Of a DNA stretch of 64,000 nt, positions 1 to 8,534 are shown one piece after another (the stretch's first letter is position 1; the number at the start of each line of letters is the position of its first letter). The position numbers were made by a program, and so were the translations under genes. Under the pieces are notes generated by a model. It saw nothing but the letters and a program-made list of their open reading frames with translations. It made no database searches and was not told where the DNA came from. Source of the stretch: CAWBOY01 sp963790585 (GTDB taxonomy: Bacteria; Planctomycetota; Planctomycetia; Gemmatales; Gemmataceae); the NCBI GenBank assembly GCA_963790585.1, contig CAWBOY010000007.1:1-64000 (forward strand). Reading direction: 5' to 3'.

Positions 1-8
1 CGACAAAA

Positions 9-67
9 GGGTCGGGTACCATTGTGCGAAGCACCCTTCGGGCCGTTCCGGCAATGGTACCCGACCC
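9..67. repeat. Long hairpin with 16-bp perfect stem
   Basis: Bases 9-24 pair perfectly with 52-67 around a 27-base loop that is itself GC rich. The stem continues into flanking A and T runs with one bulged base, so it could serve as a transcription terminator for a gene to the left of the window. It could also be a REP-like palindrome. The sequence alone does not decide between the two. Confidence 0.6.
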
Positions 68-72
68 CTTTT

Positions 73-303
73 TCGGATAGGCTCTGAGCAATTCGAGAGA
101 ACCGGGATCGGAGTACCGACCCTGGCCACGGCTCCAAATGGATTACATTGCGCTGCAGCACACACACAACTACAGTGGACTGCCGACCCGAGTCCGTTTG
201 GAAATGCCAGACTGAGATCAGTTCTTCTCAACAAAAAACCATCTTGCCATAAATGTATACGGGGTTTCGGTTTGTGTCGATTGATCAAGAAAAATGGAAA
301 GTC
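73..303. other. Non-coding upstream region, nothing recognised
   Basis: No convincing coding sequence, RNA gene or repeat was seen between the opening hairpin and the conserved block at 304-343. The region probably holds the distal part of the promoter of the calpain-like gene. Confidence 0.4.
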
Positions 304-343
304 CTTGGACGAAATGGGCCGGCTTTGCGGACTGGTGGTTGAA
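304..343 (+). promoter_or_regulatory. Conserved 40-bp block, copy 1
   Basis: The block reads CTTGGACGAAAT, then six unrelated bases, then GCTTTGCGGA and a GTGGTTGAA tail. The same layout with the same internal spacing recurs at 2792-2831. It ends 35 bases before the ATG of the calpain-like gene, against 39 bases for the second copy. Spacing and position suggest a shared promoter or 5' leader element, perhaps for an alternative sigma factor. The transcription start is unknown. Confidence 0.5.
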
Positions 344-378
344 GCGACAACAATCAACCACCAACCGGAGTGATTCCG

Positions 379-2670
379 ATGTTCCTCACCAACTGGCTTC
401 GTTCGGTCCGCAAGGCATTTCACGGCCAAGCCCGCCAAGCCCGGCAAACACGGCAGTTGATGCGGTTTCGGCCCAGCATCGAGAACCTGGAACAGCGACA
501 GTTGTTGTCGAATGTGCCCTTAATGCCCGTACTTACGGCAGCGCCACAGGCCTACACGGCGTCGGCTTCCTCGAATTCCGGCATGCAGATTCTGATGAAT
601 CCCGTGCAGCAGGCCACCCCCGCTACGGCCGCACCCCGGATGGCGGCAGACGTTCAGCAAATCCCCTATATGCAACAAACGGGGGCCTCCGGCAGCATCA
701 AGGGGCCAATCAACATGACGACGTCTTTCAAGATCTCGCTCAACAAGGGTGATACAATAAAGGCGTCGATGGCTAACACCTACATCAATAACACCGACGG
801 TACGACAAACCCGGGTCCGATTGGCTTTCTTTATGTTGACTTGAAAGATCCCACTGGCAAGGATTTGCAGTCTAACGACGATTGTTACTACAAATGGATA
901 AGTGTGCCCGCGCCGGGAACGTATACTTTCATCGTCGACGGTAACGATTGGTCCTGGGCCGGAGCGGTGACAATCCACTTCACGCTCAACCTGACCATGA
1001 CGGGGGCAAACGTCCCTGTGAACCCGGGGAATCCCCCAAATTCCGTTCAGCCGGCGCAGCTGGGGGCTATCAGCGGCGAGGTTTACCAGGGCAACCCCCA
1101 CGGCGGCCTCGCCGGTGTCACTCTTCAACTCCAAGGCAGCGGCAGCCTCGCATCAGTTAACCAGAAGACCGTCACCGACAAGAACGGCAATTACACCTTC
1201 AGCAACCTCGCCCCGGGGTCGTACACGGTGCGTGAAATGGTGCTAACCGGCATGGTTGCTACATCGCCCGCCTCGGCCGCCGTCACCCTTACCGGTAGCA
1301 ATTCCATAACCGGCACCGATTTTGTCGAGGCACCGATCGTCGTTGCTCCAGCCGCGCCGACGAATCTGAAGGACACGGTCGCTTCCCCGTATCAGGTTAA
1401 CTTGTGTTGGAGCCAAGTGTCCGGGGCCGATGGTGACCAGATCTGGTACCGTGAGGCTGGTAAAAACTGGCAACTTTACAATACGGTAGCGGCCAACGTC
1501 ACTCAGGCGTCCGTGATGAATCTCAAGCCGAACACGAAGTATGACTTCGCGGTCCAGGCTTTCAACAAAGCTGGGTCCAACGCGTCCTTTGTGAGCGACA
1601 CCACTGCCAAGGGCATCCTCGCCATTCTCGACAACGGCAAGATCGATATCTACGGTACAGGCGGAACGGACTACATCGCCGTGGAGCAGTTCAGCGCTCA
1701 AATGTACGTGATGAATACCCCGATCTTCGTCAACGGCCGCGGTCAGGCGTCGATCGAGGCAGTCGGCCAAATCGTCATCTCCGGCTTTGGCGCCAATAGC
1801 CAGATTCATCTCGACAAGGGCGCTCAGGAGATCATGGCCAAAACAACCATCGATTGTACACAGGGCGATACGACCATCTTCACCGGCGGCGGCGATACCT
1901 TGGTCACCGGGGCGTCAGCAGCGGTCACCTGGGTGGAGGAAAAACCAGGCGCTAAGGTTCAATTCGCGGACGGCGGCAAATTCGGCGGTGAGTTCATCGC
2001 CGACAAGTGGTCCCCCAATGGGACCGTCCTGAGTGACATCGTGCAAGGGGCCGGCGGCGACTGCGAATTCCTGGCTTCCCTTGGGGGAGCGGTCTTACGC
2101 GGCGTCGATGCCTATGGTTTGACCCTGAATGAGAAAATCACCTACATTGGCAATTTCAACTTTCGGGTGTGGCTCTATGACAGCGCTGGAGCCTTGAGCT
2201 TTCAAAACGTCCGGTTCGATGGACATCTTTCCACTACCGATCCACAGACCCCTGGTGGTGAATTCTGGACTGTCCTATACGAACGGGCGTTTTACCAATC
2301 GCAAGGATCCTTGATCCAGGGGCTCATGGAGGAACCGGCCGAGCTAAGGGCTCTCGTGGGCCAGGCGACGAAGAGCTTATACCTATCATTCAATTCAAAT
2401 CAGACCATTTTCGTGGACTTGAACAACGCCATCCATTCTGGCCGAGCCGTGGTCTGTGGCACATCAGGATTTGGCCTAAGAGATGACGACCTGGTGACGG
2501 GCCACGACTACACGGTCACTGCCATTCAACTTGATAGCAAAGCCCAGCCGGTGTCGGTAACCCTTCGCAATCCCTGGGGCCATCAAAAGCCAGGTACGAT
2601 TGGCGGCGCTGAAATAACCGTCACCTGGTCCAACTTCTGCCACGACATGAGTTGGCTTTTCATCAACTGA
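379..2670 (+). CDS. Secreted calpain-like cysteine protease with LEPR-XLL-like N-terminus
   Basis: The 763-residue product begins with a basic leader and ENLEQRQLLS, a variant of the planctomycete LEPR-XLL motif found at the N-terminus of many exported or surface proteins. A prepeptidase-like beta region follows (about 100-215), then an SdrD-B/carboxypeptidase-regulatory-like domain (about 230-315) and a fibronectin type III-like domain (about 325-415). The C-terminal 210 residues resemble a calpain (C2) core, with Cys562 in GGDCEFLAS, His709 in GHDYTV and Asn731 in LRNPWG, so the catalytic triad looks complete. ATG 379 is preferred over GTG 370 because CGGAG lies eight bases before it, as in the neighbouring protease gene. 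The likely role is calcium-dependent or constitutive proteolysis outside the cytoplasm; the substrate is unknown. Confidence 0.85.
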   Translation: MFLTNWLRSVRKAFHGQARQARQTRQLMRFRPSIENLEQRQLLSNVPLMPVLTAAPQAYTASASSNSGMQILMNPVQQATPATAAPRMAADVQQIPYMQQTGASGSIKGPINMTTSFKISLNKGDTIKASMANTYINNTDGTTNPGPIGFLYVDLKDPTGKDLQSNDDCYYKWISVPAPGTYTFIVDGNDWSWAGAVTIHFTLNLTMTGANVPVNPGNPPNSVQPAQLGAISGEVYQGNPHGGLAGVTLQLQGSGSLASVNQKTVTDKNGNYTFSNLAPGSYTVREMVLTGMVATSPASAAVTLTGSNSITGTDFVEAPIVVAPAAPTNLKDTVASPYQVNLCWSQVSGADGDQIWYREAGKNWQLYNTVAANVTQASVMNLKPNTKYDFAVQAFNKAGSNASFVSDTTAKGILAILDNGKIDIYGTGGTDYIAVEQFSAQMYVMNTPIFVNGRGQASIEAVGQIVISGFGANSQIHLDKGAQEIMAKTTIDCTQGDTTIFTGGGDTLVTGASAAVTWVEEKPGAKVQFADGGKFGGEFIADKWSPNGTVLSDIVQGAGGDCEFLASLGGAVLRGVDAYGLTLNEKITYIGNFNFRVWLYDSAGALSFQNVRFDGHLSTTDPQTPGGEFWTVLYERAFYQSQGSLIQGLMEEPAELRALVGQATKSLYLSFNSNQTIFVDLNNAIHSGRAVVCGTSGFGLRDDDLVTGHDYTVTAIQLDSKAQPVSVTLRNPWGHQKPGTIGGAEITVTWSNFCHDMSWLFIN

Positions 2671-2791
2671 AATGCACCCGAGGCGAAAAAGGGCGCCAGG
2701 GTGACCCTATGTCGATCCGAAATCCCGCTTGGTCAATCCCGTCTGGCCATAAGGCTCGACAGGGTTGTATTTTATGGTGAGATGCAAGAAT

Positions 2792-2831
2792 CTTAGACGA
2801 ATTCCAATCGCTTTGCGGAATAGTGGTTGAA
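2792..2831 (+). promoter_or_regulatory. Conserved 40-bp block, copy 2
   Basis: CTTAGACGAATT is followed at the same spacing by GCTTTGCGGA and GTGGTTGAA, matching the block at 304-343. It lies 39 bases before the start of the trypsin-like gene. The two genes are probably transcribed separately but regulated together. Confidence 0.5.
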
Positions 2832-2870
2832 AGGCAAATAAATCAGCGGCCTCTAACCACGGAGTTCCCT

Positions 2871-3833
2871 ATGTTCGGTTCCATCGTCAATACGATGCGT
2901 TCGATCTTCGGCAAGAAGCGATCCTGCTCGGCAACGACATCAAGCCGGTCCGCCCGTCTGGCCGTCGAGAGCTTGGAAGAGCGCTCGCTCTTGTCGCTCA
3001 CGCCGATCGCCCCGGTTTCGGCCGCGTTCGACGCGATCGTGAAAATCCAGACGACTTTCCCGGATGGAAGCACTCTGGTCGGCACGGGGACCATGGTGGA
3101 TAGTTTCCAGGTCCTTACGGCCGGCCACGTCATTTATTCGCCAACCGACGGCGGTTATGCCAAGTCGGTGGAGGTCCTCCCCGCGGAGTACGTCGGCAGA
3201 GGCGGTCAGCTGGTCGAGCCGTTCGGAAACGCCATGGCCCAGTCAGCCAAAAACGGCGGGCTGCAGGCGTCCCCCACCTTCATGGCCTGGGACCGAGCGC
3301 ATCCCGGCCAATTCGGCTACGGGGATGACGATGTCGGTCTGATCTCCCTCGATCGCAACATCGGCGACCGCACGGGCTCGATGGCCTTCGGCTATTCCAA
3401 CCACGGATCGTATCCCGCGGGCACGGCTCTGAGCACCGCCGGCTATCCAACGGTCGGCAACCCCAGCTACACCGGCTATCAAATGGAGTATGGCGCCGGC
3501 CGCATCGCGGGCATGTCGCAGGGCGGCGGCGACATCATGTACCTTCAATCGTCGATCCCGACTTTCAAGGGCCAGAGCGGCAGCCCAGTGTGGGAGACGC
3601 TGGCCAATGGCGAGCGCGTTATCGTCGGCGTGGTGGCCGCCGCCGGCAACGGCGCCGCTAATAGCCTCAACGCCGCCGCGGCCATTACGCCTGCCACCTT
3701 CAAGGAACTCGAGCGCATGGAGGCCGCCGCCCACAAGCCGACCTGCGACCCGGTAAGTTACGACCCGATCAGTTATTTCAGCACCAACAAGCCAGGCTCC
3801 GCCACGAGCGGAACGGTGTATTCCTTCGATTGA
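2871..3833 (+). CDS. Secreted trypsin-like serine protease with LEPR-XLL-like N-terminus
   Basis: The 320-residue protein starts with a basic leader and ESLEERSLLS, the same class of N-terminal motif as the upstream protease. The chymotrypsin-fold triad is visible: His86 in LTAGHVI, an Asp at about 154 in GDDDVGL, and Ser236 in GQSGSP. The domain resembles the V8/trypsin-like group (glutamyl endopeptidase type) and fills nearly the whole chain. The start was set at ATG 2871, preceded by CGGAG at six bases; an in-frame upstream start at 2823 lies inside the conserved upstream block and is unlikely. It lies 200 bases after the calpain-like gene and shares its upstream element, so the two may act in the same extracellular process. 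Confidence 0.88.
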   Translation: MFGSIVNTMRSIFGKKRSCSATTSSRSARLAVESLEERSLLSLTPIAPVSAAFDAIVKIQTTFPDGSTLVGTGTMVDSFQVLTAGHVIYSPTDGGYAKSVEVLPAEYVGRGGQLVEPFGNAMAQSAKNGGLQASPTFMAWDRAHPGQFGYGDDDVGLISLDRNIGDRTGSMAFGYSNHGSYPAGTALSTAGYPTVGNPSYTGYQMEYGAGRIAGMSQGGGDIMYLQSSIPTFKGQSGSPVWETLANGERVIVGVVAAAGNGAANSLNAAAAITPATFKELERMEAAAHKPTCDPVSYDPISYFSTNKPGSATSGTVYSFD

Positions 3834-3945
3834 TAAATTGTAACATGTCAATAACCCTGAGTGAGACAGATTGTCTGTGAGGTTGCATCATTGGCAAATA
3901 AGGACTTCCACCTTGTTGATCAGCCAGCTTTTTCTCCGCGAGGTC

Positions 3946-6900
3946 TCACGGTCGGCTCGCCTTTGCCTTGGAAAGCTGGGCCCAGAATTCTTGCCAGGCC
4001 TGCTGTTCCTTCGCCGGCAATTTCGCCAATAGCTGTGGATCGCGCACACTAGCCAGGCTGGGATCGTCGCGCCATTGCAGCAATTCTTTTTGGAGCGACT
4101 CGTCCTGCAGGACCTTTGCTTGGGCCTGCAGCCAGGTCAGGGCCTGCTGGCGTAGCCTGGCCTTGTCGAGTTCGTTCAGCTTGTCCACATCTTTGCCATC
4201 GCCGGAAGCTGCAGCGAGCGCAGAGCAAGCGGCGCGGTATTGGCCCGCGGAGGGCAGTTTCGCATCCATCGCGAACGCCCGACCGAAGAGACCGGCGGCC
4301 GCGGCCGGCATTCGCTTATGGATTCGGCACAGATCCGCCAGGTCCATCAATTCGGCTGCGTTTTTGGGCTGGGCCCGACCGGCGAGGATGGCCGGCAGTT
4401 TCTTGTCCAGCTCGGCAGGGCGTTCCAGCTCCTTGACGCGCGGTCCAATCCAGTCGGGCCAGCCCTGCAACTTCGAGCCGAGCTGGTGGCCTTTCTTGAA
4501 CGCCTGATGGGCTTCAGCGATCGCGCCCGTGTCCTGATAAATCATGGCCAGGTTGACATAGGCTTGGGGAAACTGGGGATTGAGTTTGATGACCTCCTGA
4601 TAGCAAACAATGGCTTCGTCCAAGTTCATTTGCTTTTGCAAGACGCTGCCGAGGTTGTTGTGGAAAATGGGATTGCATGGTTCAAGCGCGACCGCCTTTT
4701 TGAGCCAATTACAGGCTTCTTCCAGATCCCCTTTGTCGCTCAGAGCATTGCCCAGGTTGCTCATCGCGCCGGCGTTCTTGGGATCGAGTTCGATAGCTTT
4801 TTCACTGTGCCGAATGCAGCCATCCAAATCGCCTGCCGTCTTCAAGGCGCCGCTGAGGTTGAGGTGGGCCAGCGTACACCCCGGATTGATTTCGACGGCT
4901 CTGCGATAGTGGCTGATCGCCGAATTCAATTCGCCCCTGTCCGCCAGGATAACGCCGAGATTCACATGGGACATGACATCATTGGGGTTGAGCGCCAGAG
5001 CCCGTTCGTAGTACGCCGCGGCCGTGGTCGTATCGTGCATTAAACTCAGGGCCCAAGCCAATTGTACACAGGTGGCGTTGCTTTCGGGTCGAAGGGCCAG
5101 CGCCGTTCTATAGGAGGCGATTATTTCCGTCAGATCTTCACGGCTCTGAGCAGTGTCTGCCTGCCTTATGCTGGCGGCGAGTTCTTCCTCTCGTTTGCCG
5201 GTGAGGATGAATCCCATCGTGAAATGGAGCCAAAAGTCATTCGGATGATGCACCAACGCCCTGCGCAGCAACGGAGCTGCGGGAACCTTATAGGCCGACA
5301 AGCGCCAGCCCATCATGGCAAGAAACTGTGGCGAGAGCTTGGCCACGTCGGCTTCCTTGGCCAGTTGTTCGAGCCGTCGCGTCGCCCAATTATTGGGGTC
5401 ACGCACCTGATCGCGCCAGGGGTCGGAGTCGACGAGCCGAGCGATGGCGATGACGTTCTTTCGCACGGGATGGAGCTTCTGGTTGCGGGCGGCGTTGGCC
5501 CAGTGATCGAGGGCGGCCACGATTACATGTACCATCTGCATGCCCTGGATTTTCTTGGCGCTGACGGCAGGATCGCCGCTAGCGGGGTCGAGATCCCACT
5601 TCGCGAACGCCTCGGTGTACCGGCGATTGGCGTCGTCCCCGAAGCTCGTGCGGTTCGGATTGAATTGCAGCAGCTCATCGGCGTTCATGCGGATTTCATC
5701 GAGTTCTTGGGCCAGTTGAAATTCCTTTCGGTAGGCCGCCAATTCCGTCGTGACCTTCTCCAACCGAGCCGTGAGTTCTGGATCCAGGCGCGACTTGCTG
5801 CCGCCGGCCAATGCGACCGCATTCTCGTGTGCCGCCGCCGCTCCATCCAGCAGTTTCCGCCAGACGTCCAAATTGGACAACAGCCGGGCCACCTGCTGAG
5901 GGTCGGCCAACTTGCCGTGCAGTTCGCCCTGATACTTTTCGGTTTTGTCGAGAGCCGAACCGATTTCCCGTTCCAAGTATTTTTTCTGAGCCGTTTGTTC
6001 GGCGGCGCGCAGGGTCCGATCCTGCTCCGCCTGGGCCTGCTCATGCTGGTACCACAACCCCGCGCTGCCAGCGCCGACAAGAAAGAGCAGCACCACGACG
6101 GCGAGAGTAAGCGTCAGACGACGGCGGCGACGCTCCTCGACGGCTTGCACCTGGGCCTTCTCCCGCGCCAGCTCGGCGGCCTTCAACTTCTCTTGCACCC
6201 CTTCGCGATACTGCGTGACGGCGTCCGCCACTTCACCGGCATGGCGATAGCGATCCGTTGGCTGGGGCGCCAGACATTTCCGGGCGATCGCGATTAGCGC
6301 CGGATCGGCGTTCGATTGATCCAGCAGCGCAAAAGCCTCGCCAAGTTCGCCTGCCGCGGACTTGCGCACCATGTCGGCGGTCGAACCGTAGAACGGCGGC
6401 CGGCGCGTCAGGATCGCGCACAGGATGCCGCCTAGACCGAAGACGTCGCATCGCTCGTCCAGCCGATCGACTTCGCCTCGCGCCTGTTCCGGTGCCATGT
6501 AAGCCGGCGTGCCGCTGACATTACCTGCTTGCGTAATCTCGGGTAGGGAAGCCGCCTCACTCGCACTCGGCACTTCTCCGTCGGCGTTGGCCATCTCCTT
6601 GGCCAGACCCCAATCCATGACCTGCACTTCGCCGAACGCGCCGACCATCACATTGCTCGGTTTCAAATCGCGATGGAGAATCCCCTGGCTGTGGGAATAG
6701 GCCAACGTCTGGCAAATCTGCTCGAAAATGCCGACGAGCCCAGGGGCATCGGCCGGCGTGCCGGTACCGAGCAACACCGCCAATGTGCGCCCTACGATCA
6801 GCTTCATCGCAAAAAACGGCCTGCCATCTTCTAACCGACCAAGTTCATGGACCGGCGGCACTCCTGGATGCTGCAGTCGGCCTGTGATGCGGGCTTCGCG

Positions 6901-7317
6901 CACGAAGCGCCACTCCTGGTCGGAGTCGGTCCGGACTTTCGAGAGGACGATCTTGAGCGCGAGCGTGCGTTGAATATCCGGGTCAAAAGCGCGCAGCACC
7001 GCGCCCATGCCGCCGCGGGCGATTTCCTCGCGGATGACAAATCGCCCCGCCTGCTTCGGCCACGGCAACTCTCCGGGGATCTGCGGACCAGTCGAGTAGG
7101 TGCCTAGGTTCGTCGGCTGAATTTCCTTGAGCAAGTCGGCAGGCGGGGAATCGAACAAGTCTGTCGACTTGTACTGCTCCAGCAGCGACTCGACTTCGCG
7201 GCAAAGAGTCGGGTCGTCGTGACGAAGCTTTAGCAGGAATGCACCACGTTCCATCGCGGTGAGGTCTTGAGCCCGGTCGAGCGCTGTACTCACTTTCTGC
7301 CACTGTTCAGGGCTCAT
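3946..7317 (-). CDS. Membrane Ser/Thr protein kinase with C-terminal TPR repeats
   Basis: The 1123-residue protein has an N-terminal stretch of about 85 residues typical of planctomycete kinases. A PknB-like kinase domain follows (about 90-370), with glycine loop ARGGMGAV, LALKIVL lysine, HRDLKPSN catalytic loop, DWG in place of DFG (common in this phylum) and YMAPEQ. A basic stretch precedes one transmembrane helix at about 410-430. The region beyond it has a coiled-coil-like part and at least six TPR units (about 700-960). Its ATG overlaps the stop of the ECF sigma factor gene, so the two are translationally coupled. ECF-kinase pairs of this sort are known in Planctomycetes, where the kinase is thought to control the sigma factor. 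The TPR part probably binds a partner or ligand. Confidence 0.93.
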   Translation of the reverse strand: MSPEQWQKVSTALDRAQDLTAMERGAFLLKLRHDDPTLCREVESLLEQYKSTDLFDSPPADLLKEIQPTNLGTYSTGPQIPGELPWPKQAGRFVIREEIARGGMGAVLRAFDPDIQRTLALKIVLSKVRTDSDQEWRFVREARITGRLQHPGVPPVHELGRLEDGRPFFAMKLIVGRTLAVLLGTGTPADAPGLVGIFEQICQTLAYSHSQGILHRDLKPSNVMVGAFGEVQVMDWGLAKEMANADGEVPSASEAASLPEITQAGNVSGTPAYMAPEQARGEVDRLDERCDVFGLGGILCAILTRRPPFYGSTADMVRKSAAGELGEAFALLDQSNADPALIAIARKCLAPQPTDRYRHAGEVADAVTQYREGVQEKLKAAELAREKAQVQAVEERRRRRLTLTLAVVVLLFLVGAGSAGLWYQHEQAQAEQDRTLRAAEQTAQKKYLEREIGSALDKTEKYQGELHGKLADPQQVARLLSNLDVWRKLLDGAAAAHENAVALAGGSKSRLDPELTARLEKVTTELAAYRKEFQLAQELDEIRMNADELLQFNPNRTSFGDDANRRYTEAFAKWDLDPASGDPAVSAKKIQGMQMVHVIVAALDHWANAARNQKLHPVRKNVIAIARLVDSDPWRDQVRDPNNWATRRLEQLAKEADVAKLSPQFLAMMGWRLSAYKVPAAPLLRRALVHHPNDFWLHFTMGFILTGKREEELAASIRQADTAQSREDLTEIIASYRTALALRPESNATCVQLAWALSLMHDTTTAAAYYERALALNPNDVMSHVNLGVILADRGELNSAISHYRRAVEINPGCTLAHLNLSGALKTAGDLDGCIRHSEKAIELDPKNAGAMSNLGNALSDKGDLEEACNWLKKAVALEPCNPIFHNNLGSVLQKQMNLDEAIVCYQEVIKLNPQFPQAYVNLAMIYQDTGAIAEAHQAFKKGHQLGSKLQGWPDWIGPRVKELERPAELDKKLPAILAGRAQPKNAAELMDLADLCRIHKRMPAAAAGLFGRAFAMDAKLPSAGQYRAACSALAAASGDGKDVDKLNELDKARLRQQALTWLQAQAKVLQDESLQKELLQWRDDPSLASVRDPQLLAKLPAKEQQAWQEFWAQLSKAKASRP

Positions 7318-7902
7318 GGCGATAATCCTTTAGTTCGCGCTGCAACCACATTTGGGCTTTTTTGCAAAGGCGTTTCACTTCGGTAGCGGAGATTTGAAGA
7401 ATATCGGCCGTTTCATCGAAGGTGCAACCAAGGAAATAGTAAATGCGAAACGCCTGGCCTTCGTTGGGAGCAAAGCCGTCCAGGCGCTCGAGTGCATTTT
7501 TCAGGTCGATGATGAAATCCGAATCCTCCAGCGCAAGCGCGCCGGCGCGGCGGGATCCAGGGCGTTGACGTCGACCTATTGGCGATCGCCGCCTCGCTTC
7601 TGGGCCATGCGCGCCCGGGCGGCCTCGACGAGCAGGTCATGAATCTTGTTCGCGGCATACGAAAAGAACTTGCCGCGATCGCCTGGCTGCCAGATGGTCA
7701 CATCGTTGCCGACGAGCTTGCAAAAGGCATCATCCACCAAAACGGTCGTGGACCCCTCTAGCACATTCTTAAAGCGCTGCTTCCGCTTGCCCGCAATCGC
7801 GCGTAGATCCTTTTCGACAAGCCGGTACAACTCGTCGGAAGCCATGCGATCGCCGCCGCAAGCCTTCTGCAACAGAAACGTAACTTCGCCAGGAGATTGC
7901 AT
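7307..7902 (-). CDS. ECF-type sigma factor, interrupted by one apparent base loss
   Basis: Residues 1-108 (7902-7576) match the sigma-70 region 2 half of the planctomycete ECF family, ending in the familiar RMAQKRGGDRQ. An in-frame TAG then falls at 7578-7576. The region 4 half (ALALEDSDFIIDLKNALERL and a helix-turn-helix ending in VKRLCKKAQ) continues in the next frame to a TGA at 7309-7307, overlapping the kinase ATG. One missing base near 7577 would restore a 198-residue protein of normal length and also remove the stop. A loss nearer 7540 gives better linker codons but leaves the TAG. A sequencing error is the simplest reading; a real pseudogene is possible. GGAGG precedes the ATG. It probably directs transcription under control of the coupled kinase. 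Confidence 0.8.
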
Positions 7903-8534
7903 GCTTTAACCCTCCGCCGAGTATTAGAAACCCGGCGACGTAGCGGGGCAAAGAGAAAAATGAATTTTGTTGCGAATTGGGTTACGTGGTTAACAACAAT
8001 GCTCATACCGAAGCCATTGTGTAGGACCGAATTCCTAATCAAATTGCTTTCACAAGTTACCGGATCGCAATAGTGTTCTTTAGCCGTGGCTGTAACCGAT
8101 AGCCGAATTCCGCGGCAACCGGGACTTGTGCAATCCCATGCGACCCCACAGACCTTCGCATCGTGAAGAAACGCCAAAAGCTAAAAATCCTTTATTACCT
8201 TGATAACACGATCCTACCTTCGCGGTTCAACTGCTGAATGACCGCGAAGTTCAACGACTTGAGAGCCTCGACAATCGCTATTACGTTTTGATCTTTGGCA
8301 CCGTCCAGCGGCTGCGAGCCGTTCTAGGAAGCCGCCAAGGGCAAGCCACAGGGTTCGTGTCCGTGGACAACCGCTCGCTGTTGCCCGTCAGTGTCTTCTC
8401 TTACGTCTTGAAGGACCGGGATCAGGCACTGTGCTTTGCTAATTTTTTGGATATGCTTATGCTGGCTAACATCGGAAAGCGACCGCCCCCGCCGTACCTG
8501 ACACCTTGCGAACCGCATACCAGGAATCCAGATT
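7903..8534. other. Divergent intergenic region, no gene supported
   Basis: This 630-base space separates the minus-strand sigma factor from a plus-strand DUF1501 gene and should contain both promoters. A 95-codon open frame at 8288-8575 has no recognisable domain, runs into the next gene in another frame and lacks a convincing ribosome site. No repeat or RNA was recognised. Confidence 0.4.

Noticed and set aside
5062..6297. 411-codon plus-strand frame
   Set aside because: Lies wholly antisense to the kinase gene and has no recognisable domain; high GC content keeps such frames open.
7570..7582. TAG in the sigma factor as recoding or stop readthrough
   Set aside because: A single base loss at the same spot explains both the stop and the frame change; no recoding signal was seen.
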